Source of the DNA: Glycine soja
Taxonomy: Eukaryota > Streptophyta > Magnoliopsida > Fabales > Fabaceae
NCBI RefSeq assembly: GCF_004193775.1
Contig: NC_041010.1
Location: 42,645,562 to 42,709,561, forward strand
Direction of reading: 5' to 3'
DNA: 64,000 nt
Each line of letters begins with the position of its first letter. The first letter of the stretch is position 1. This document shows, one piece after another, positions 59,647-64,000 of the stretch. Position numbers and translations under genes: made by a program. The notes beneath the pieces were generated by a model. It was not told where the DNA came from. It saw nothing but the letters and a program-made list of their open reading frames with translations, and ran no database searches.

Positions 59647-59656
59647 CTATATAAAG
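59647..59656 (+). promoter_or_regulatory. TATA box of amidotransferase copy 2
   Basis: ctatataaag lies 127 bp before the ATG at 59783. No comparable TATA is visible at the matching distance upstream of copy 1. Confidence 0.65.
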
Positions 59657-59782
59657 AGGAAAAATAAAAGAATTACATTTGAGGAGAAAAAGTAAAGTGA
59701 TTTGAGTTGGTTTTAGTCAGCAGCCATAACTACCAAAACCTAGAACAAACATTGGTTGTGTTCCCCCGTTTTCTCAGTCACC

Positions 59783-61504
59783 ATGGCCGCAGCAGCAGCA
59801 GCCACTCTCTCCTCTTCCTTCTCCAAACCCTCCTCTCTTCCTTTTCACACCCACTCTTACTCTTTCCCCACAACCCTACCAACAGTCCCCACTCCCCCTC
59901 GCGCCGCCGTCGTCAAAACCCCTCTCATCGTTTACTCCAAAAACCCCATTTCCGACATCGTCTCCTCCACCGAGTCACGCTCCGGAGGCGCCTGGGACGA
60001 CGAGAAGCCGCGCGAGGAGTGCGGCGTGGTGGGCATATACGGCGACCCTGAGGCCTCGCGCCTTTGCTACCTCGCCCTCCACGCGCTTCAGCACCGCGGC
60101 CAGGAAGGCGCCGGAATCGTTACGGTTCACAACAACGTCCTCCAATCCATCACCGGCGTTGGTCTCGTTTCCGACGTGTTCAACCAGTCGAAGCTGGACC
60201 AGCTCCCCGGCAGCCTCGCCATCGGCCACGTCCGCTACTCCACCGCCGGCCAATCCATGCTCAAAAACGTGCAACCCTTCGTTGCCGGCTACCGCTTCGG
60301 CTCCGTCGGCGTGGCCCACAACGGCAACCTCGTCAACTACCGCACCCTCCGAACCAACCTCGAGGACAGCGGGTCCATCTTCAACACTACCTCCGACACC
60401 GAGGTTGTTCTCCACCTCATCGCCACTTCCAAACACAGACCCTTCATTTTGAGAATCGTTGACGCCTGTGAAAAGCTCGAAGGGGCTTATTCAATTGTCT
60501 TCGTCACCGAGGACAAGCTTGTCGCCGTTCGCGACCCCTTCGGATTCAGACCTTTGGTTATGGGAAGGAGAAGTAACGGGTCTGTGGTTTTCGCTTCTGA
60601 AACCTGCGCTCTTGACCTTATTGAAGCGACTTATGAGAGAGAGGTTTACCCTGGTGAGGTTCTTGTTGTGGATAAAAACGGTATTCAGAGTCTATGCCTC
60701 ATGTCTCATCCTCAACCCAAACAATGCATTTTTGAACATATTTACTTTGCACTTCCCAATTCGGTTGTTTTTGGGAGGTCTGTGTATGAGTCTCGGAGAC
60801 AATTTGGGGAGATTTTGGCTACTGAGAGTCCTGTGGACTGTGATGTTGTGATTGCTGTGCCTGATTCTGGTGTTGTGGCTGCGCTTGGTTATGCCGCCAA
60901 AGCTGGGGTTCCGTTTCAGCAGGGTTTGATTAGGTCACACTATGTTGGGAGGACTTTCATTGAGCCCTCTCAGAAAATTAGGGACTTTGGTGTGAAGCTG
61001 AAGCTATCGCCCGTTCGTGCCGTGCTTGAAGGTAAACGTGTTGTGGTTGTGGATGATTCCATTGTGAGAGGAACCACGTCGTCCAAGATTGTTAGGCTGC
61101 TGAAGGAGGCCGGTGCTAAGGAGGTTCACATGAGGATTGCGAGTCCTCCCATTATTGGTTCTTGTTACTATGGTGTGGATACTCCTAGCTCCGAGGAGTT
61201 GATTTCCAATAGGATGAGTGTGGAGGAGATAAGAGACTTTATCGGGTCGGATTCACTGGCCTTTTTGCCTTTTGATAGCTTGAAGAGGTTGTTGGGGGGT
61301 GAAAGTCCGAATTTTTGTTATGCTTGTTTCTCTGGGAATTACCCTGTGGAGCCCAGAGAGCTTAAGGTGAAGAGGGTTGGGGACTTTGTTGATGATGGCT
61401 TGAATGGGAGCTTGGAGTCTATTGATGGTGGTTGGGTTCAGGCAAACCAAAATCAAATCAAGCTTGGTACTGGTACTAGTACTAGTACTAGTATTTCACA
61501 ATAA
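59783..61504 (+). CDS. Amidophosphoribosyltransferase copy 2, 573 aa
   Basis: Full-length plastid enzyme catalysing the first step of purine synthesis. Start at ATG 59783 (ccATGGCC context), giving an Ala/Ser-rich transit peptide of about 75 residues. Cys80 (REECGVVGIYG) is the glutaminase nucleophile. HGN-type motif AHNGNLVNY at about 178-186. RSHYVGRTFIEP (384-395) corresponds to the flexible loop that closes over PRPP in bacterial PurF. PRPP motif VVDDSIVRGTTS at 422-433. Cluster cysteines 315, 461, 512 and 515. Intronless, with a strong fall in GC from 5' to 3'. The last 20 residues are a Thr/Ser repeat (tactagtactagtac in DNA). Family in Arabidopsis: ASE1-3; ASE2 (At4g34740) is the syntenic candidate. 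This copy has all expected motifs and is probably the main one. Confidence 0.96.
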   Translation: MAAAAAATLSSSFSKPSSLPFHTHSYSFPTTLPTVPTPPRAAVVKTPLIVYSKNPISDIVSSTESRSGGAWDDEKPREECGVVGIYGDPEASRLCYLALHALQHRGQEGAGIVTVHNNVLQSITGVGLVSDVFNQSKLDQLPGSLAIGHVRYSTAGQSMLKNVQPFVAGYRFGSVGVAHNGNLVNYRTLRTNLEDSGSIFNTTSDTEVVLHLIATSKHRPFILRIVDACEKLEGAYSIVFVTEDKLVAVRDPFGFRPLVMGRRSNGSVVFASETCALDLIEATYEREVYPGEVLVVDKNGIQSLCLMSHPQPKQCIFEHIYFALPNSVVFGRSVYESRRQFGEILATESPVDCDVVIAVPDSGVVAALGYAAKAGVPFQQGLIRSHYVGRTFIEPSQKIRDFGVKLKLSPVRAVLEGKRVVVVDDSIVRGTTSSKIVRLLKEAGAKEVHMRIASPPIIGSCYYGVDTPSSEELISNRMSVEEIRDFIGSDSLAFLPFDSLKRLLGGESPNFCYACFSGNYPVEPRELKVKRVGDFVDDGLNGSLESIDGGWVQANQNQIKLGTGTSTSTSISQ

Positions 61505-63200
61505 TCCTCTATTTCTATTTCTGGTTTTTGCAGCATAAGGCATCTCTCAGTGGACAAAAATCAGATGCAGTTCTTCAGGTGTTTTTGGTGTTGTTCTTCA
61601 TTTCAATTGAAGTTTTACCTTGATGATTCGCACAATAATATTGTTTTACATTATAGGTCAATATAAATTCTCGAAGTAAAACTCTAATTCTGACTCAAGA
61701 AAGTACTAGAAGTACTTAAGAAACTGTATCTAAATCTTGTCCCATTTGATAGTTTAAGCCTAACCGTACTACTACCTATGTTGTGATGTGATGATGTGAT
61801 GCGGGGAGGGGAAATACTGTCAAAGCATCCAGCTCCACTGGTGAGCTTCATTGGTTCATTTGGATTCTGAAGGCCGGTGATGCTTTTGTCATCTGATATA
61901 TGGAACTTTTGTTATTTAGAATTTAGAACAAACCATGGTATAAGAACTTTGGATGTTTTTCTTTACTCTTTTTTTTTAATATATATAGAGTTTTCTTCGA
62001 ATACACCTTGGAATTTTCTTGGATGGCTGATCTCCATCTCCTTTTTTGTATATATTTGTTCGTGTGGGTGAAAGAAAGAGAAGTAAACATTTTAACATAA
62101 AAATGTAGAACGGTTGAAAAATAGTACCACTGCTTTACTTGAAGATCAATTAGAAGTGGTATTATGTTTTATACTCTGTAAACATTTTTATGTTGCAGTA
62201 CGGTTGTTTTAATCTTGTACCTTCCTAGTTTTCTCCCTTTTAAGGATACATTGATTTGTTGCAAATTCCAACTTCTCACTTCTCAAAATAAACACGTTGT
62301 CCCTTTTTTCTATTGGTGTTGCTATAGTTTTTCTTTAATGTTAAACAAACAAAAGTGCTAACCAAAATTAGCACACTAGTACTAGTGTTGAGATTAAGGG
62401 TGTGTTTATCCTAAAAATGGGGGTGTGTTTGATTTTTATTTAAGAAATTGCTTTTAGTTTCTAAAATGCAATCACGCAAAGTTATGTAGACAGCTTGAAA
62501 TTGGCGCAAGGCACAAAAGAGTGTGGAATTCGGGGGAAAAGTTGAACAAGACAAACAGAGGATGATGGGAAAGCATCTTTTAACTGCTTTTTGTTTTTGT
62601 AGTTTTTAAAAAATTGTTTTAAAATAAATTTCAAAACTTAATAGTGGTTTTTAAATGTGGAATCGATTGATAAACAGTAATGTGGAATTGTATCAGAAAA
62701 CAATTATTAAAATCAGAAATTGAGAATGATTTAAACTGGGCTTGAATTTCCAATTGTCATGATAGTTGAAGGGTTTCAATCTATTGGCAAATTAAATTCT
62801 TGACGTTCTTGTGTTACATTTTTAGGCGACAATCCTTATTGGCTGTTGTTAAGAACATCTGTTATATCAAGAAATAATGTGATCAAATTTGTGGGGGGAT
62901 GGATTTTGCGATGTGAGGACGCAATGCTGTGCTCGATGAAGACAACATACGAAATAAAAACAATATCTTGTTTTAGACATTCATTTCTTGACTAATTCCT
63001 AACGGTTTAAATGGTACATGGCAACAAGTTTAATTCTGTGAAAAAAATTGACTTCAAGTCTTGTAAATGAAAATAATAATAATAAACATTAAAAAGTTAT
63101 GCTTCTTCTAAGTATTTTTTTAAAATTCAATTTAAAGCAATTATGAGATGTTATTCTCCAATTGACTCTTATCAGTAACTACTAACTATTATATAATATT
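61505..63200. other. 3' flank and gene-poor spacer
   Basis: Includes the expected 3' UTR of the amidotransferase; beyond that AT-rich sequence with no recognisable gene. Confidence 0.55.
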
Positions 63201-63210
63201 TTCTAAGAAA

Positions 63211-63297
63211 ATTCAATTTATTTCAGATCCTTATTTACTCACGTTAGGAAATTTAATTTATTTCAGACCCTCATTTATTCACGCTAGGGAATTCAAT
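63211..63297. repeat. 40-bp tandem duplication upstream of the MULE-related frame
   Basis: Two adjacent 40-bp units (63211-63250 and 63251-63290), about 85% alike, plus the start of a third. Each contains atttatttcaga and cacg.taggga. A TATA box, ctatatatag, follows at 63343-63352. Confidence 0.7.
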
Positions 63298-63476
63298 GCT
63301 TCAAATTCTAATCCTAGGTCACAATCCCTTAAACCTTGACCCCTATATATAGAACTCATATCCATCTTCGTTGAACACATCCACACAACACTTCTTTGCT
63401 CTTTTACTTTCTTCCAAGTTTGAAAACACAAATCATGTGTCACATGCGTTTCTTTTTTCTTTGTCTATTGCACAAT

Positions 63477-64000
63477 ATGTCTTCCTTATCTGTCAAATAA
63501 TTAGTGCACTACGATGGTCAAATCATCAAAATAGATGAAGAGGATACTTTTCAAAACCTCAACCCATTGTTCTTTGAAACAAAGCGAAGCCTCACACTTG
63601 AGGTCTTGAAAACAAAAATCCACCAACACCCCTGTCTTCAACCATTGGATCAAGTATGCAATATTTCATTCCAATACTCATAAGTAGTGGGGCGTAGAAT
63701 GCTGAAATTTACAGCAGTCCAACTTGTTAACAACGAAGACATGAAAGATATGATTTTAGTTATTCACCAAACTAAGATTCTTCAGTGTTACGAATTGTAT
63801 ACAAACATCGAGTGCAATACAGTTTCCATCCCAAACCCTAAATTAGTACCTTATCAACCACAATATTATCCTCAGTCCCATTACTTACAATTATTTGATG
63901 CAACCCAAGACACTTTATCTTTATCTCAACAAGAACAAAATATATTTGAACCAAACGCATCTTCTTTTACCCAACTTCTTTTTGCACCATTTTTCACCAA
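63477..64000 (+). pseudogene. MULE transposase-related N-terminal fragment, broken
   Basis: From the ATG at 63477 one frame encodes MSSLSVK, a stop at 63498, then LVHYDGQIIKIDEEDTFQ, SLTLEVLKTKIHQH and, after a region with small indels and a stop at about 63682, KFTAVQLVNNEDMKDMILVI and a Gln/Pro-rich tail (PYQPQYYPQ) running off the window. The arrangement (short beta-rich PB1-like region followed by a Gln-rich linker) resembles N-termini of MuDR/MULE-type transposase-related proteins common in legume genomes (from memory). Two in-frame stops make it non-functional as read. The rest of the protein would lie beyond 64000. Confidence 0.55.

Noticed and set aside
1..64000. CRISPR arrays, rRNA or bacterial-type operons
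   Set aside because: Nothing of this kind seen; the gene structure is plant nuclear throughout.

Overview
The window is plant nuclear DNA: about two thirds A+T, intron-bearing genes with GT-AG junctions, plant TATA boxes, and long gene-poor AT-rich spacers with MITE/MULE-type debris. The SAUR proteins (beginning MGFR, with [10 protein letters not shown] and GGLTIPC) and their promoters, which pair TGTCTC with GGTCCC(AT) and CATATG, closely resemble the classical auxin-induced SAUR locus of soybean. A legume, probably Glycine or a close relative, is the best guess; the species is not proven.

Region 1 (about 0.6-18.9 kb) is a tandem SAUR (Small Auxin-Up RNA) array of eleven members: nine apparently intact genes, one with a 1-base deletion and one that has lost its ATG. 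Eight members form four head-to-head pairs with almost constant spacing (1010-1041 bp between start codons). In each pair the minus-strand member is of one subtype (ends with EDVF...) and the plus-strand member of another (EDEF...). Two shorter minus-strand genes (13.8 and 18.6 kb) are a third subtype. The first gene (1.3 kb) is a chimera: plus-type promoter, minus-type coding region and 3' UTR. The array carries a 1.28-kb MULE-like element with 255-bp inverted repeats and a perfect 10-bp target duplication, a roughly 430-bp insertion missing from its paralogous block, recurrent MITE-like spacers, and the end of a hAT-like element at the left edge.

Region 2 (about 20.7-23.3 kb) is a decayed YEATS-domain gene of the GAS41/TAF14 type. 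Region 3 (23.3-47.9 kb) is mostly empty and AT-rich, with two solitary SAURs: a SAUR50-type gene at 28.8 kb and a longer SAUR52/53-type gene at 41.9-42.3 kb.

Region 4 (48-52.3 kb) has two housekeeping genes on the minus strand: intronless DPH1 (diphthamide synthesis) and a three-exon, 53-residue gene for a small mitochondrial ATP synthase subunit-e-like protein, found by its exons because they are too short for an ORF scan. Region 5 (56.8-61.5 kb) holds two tandem intronless genes for plastid amidophosphoribosyltransferase, the first step of purine synthesis; the upstream copy is diverging. The right edge has the start of a broken MULE-related open reading frame.

The gene order SAUR cluster - SAUR50 type - long SAUR - PRPP amidotransferase matches, as I remember it, the Arabidopsis chromosome 4 interval around At4g34740-At4g34810, so this looks like an ancestral syntenic block expanded by local duplication. 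I did not find a wholly new biological system. The most interesting signals are the architecture and rearrangement history of the paired SAUR array and the divergence of the first amidophosphoribosyltransferase copy.
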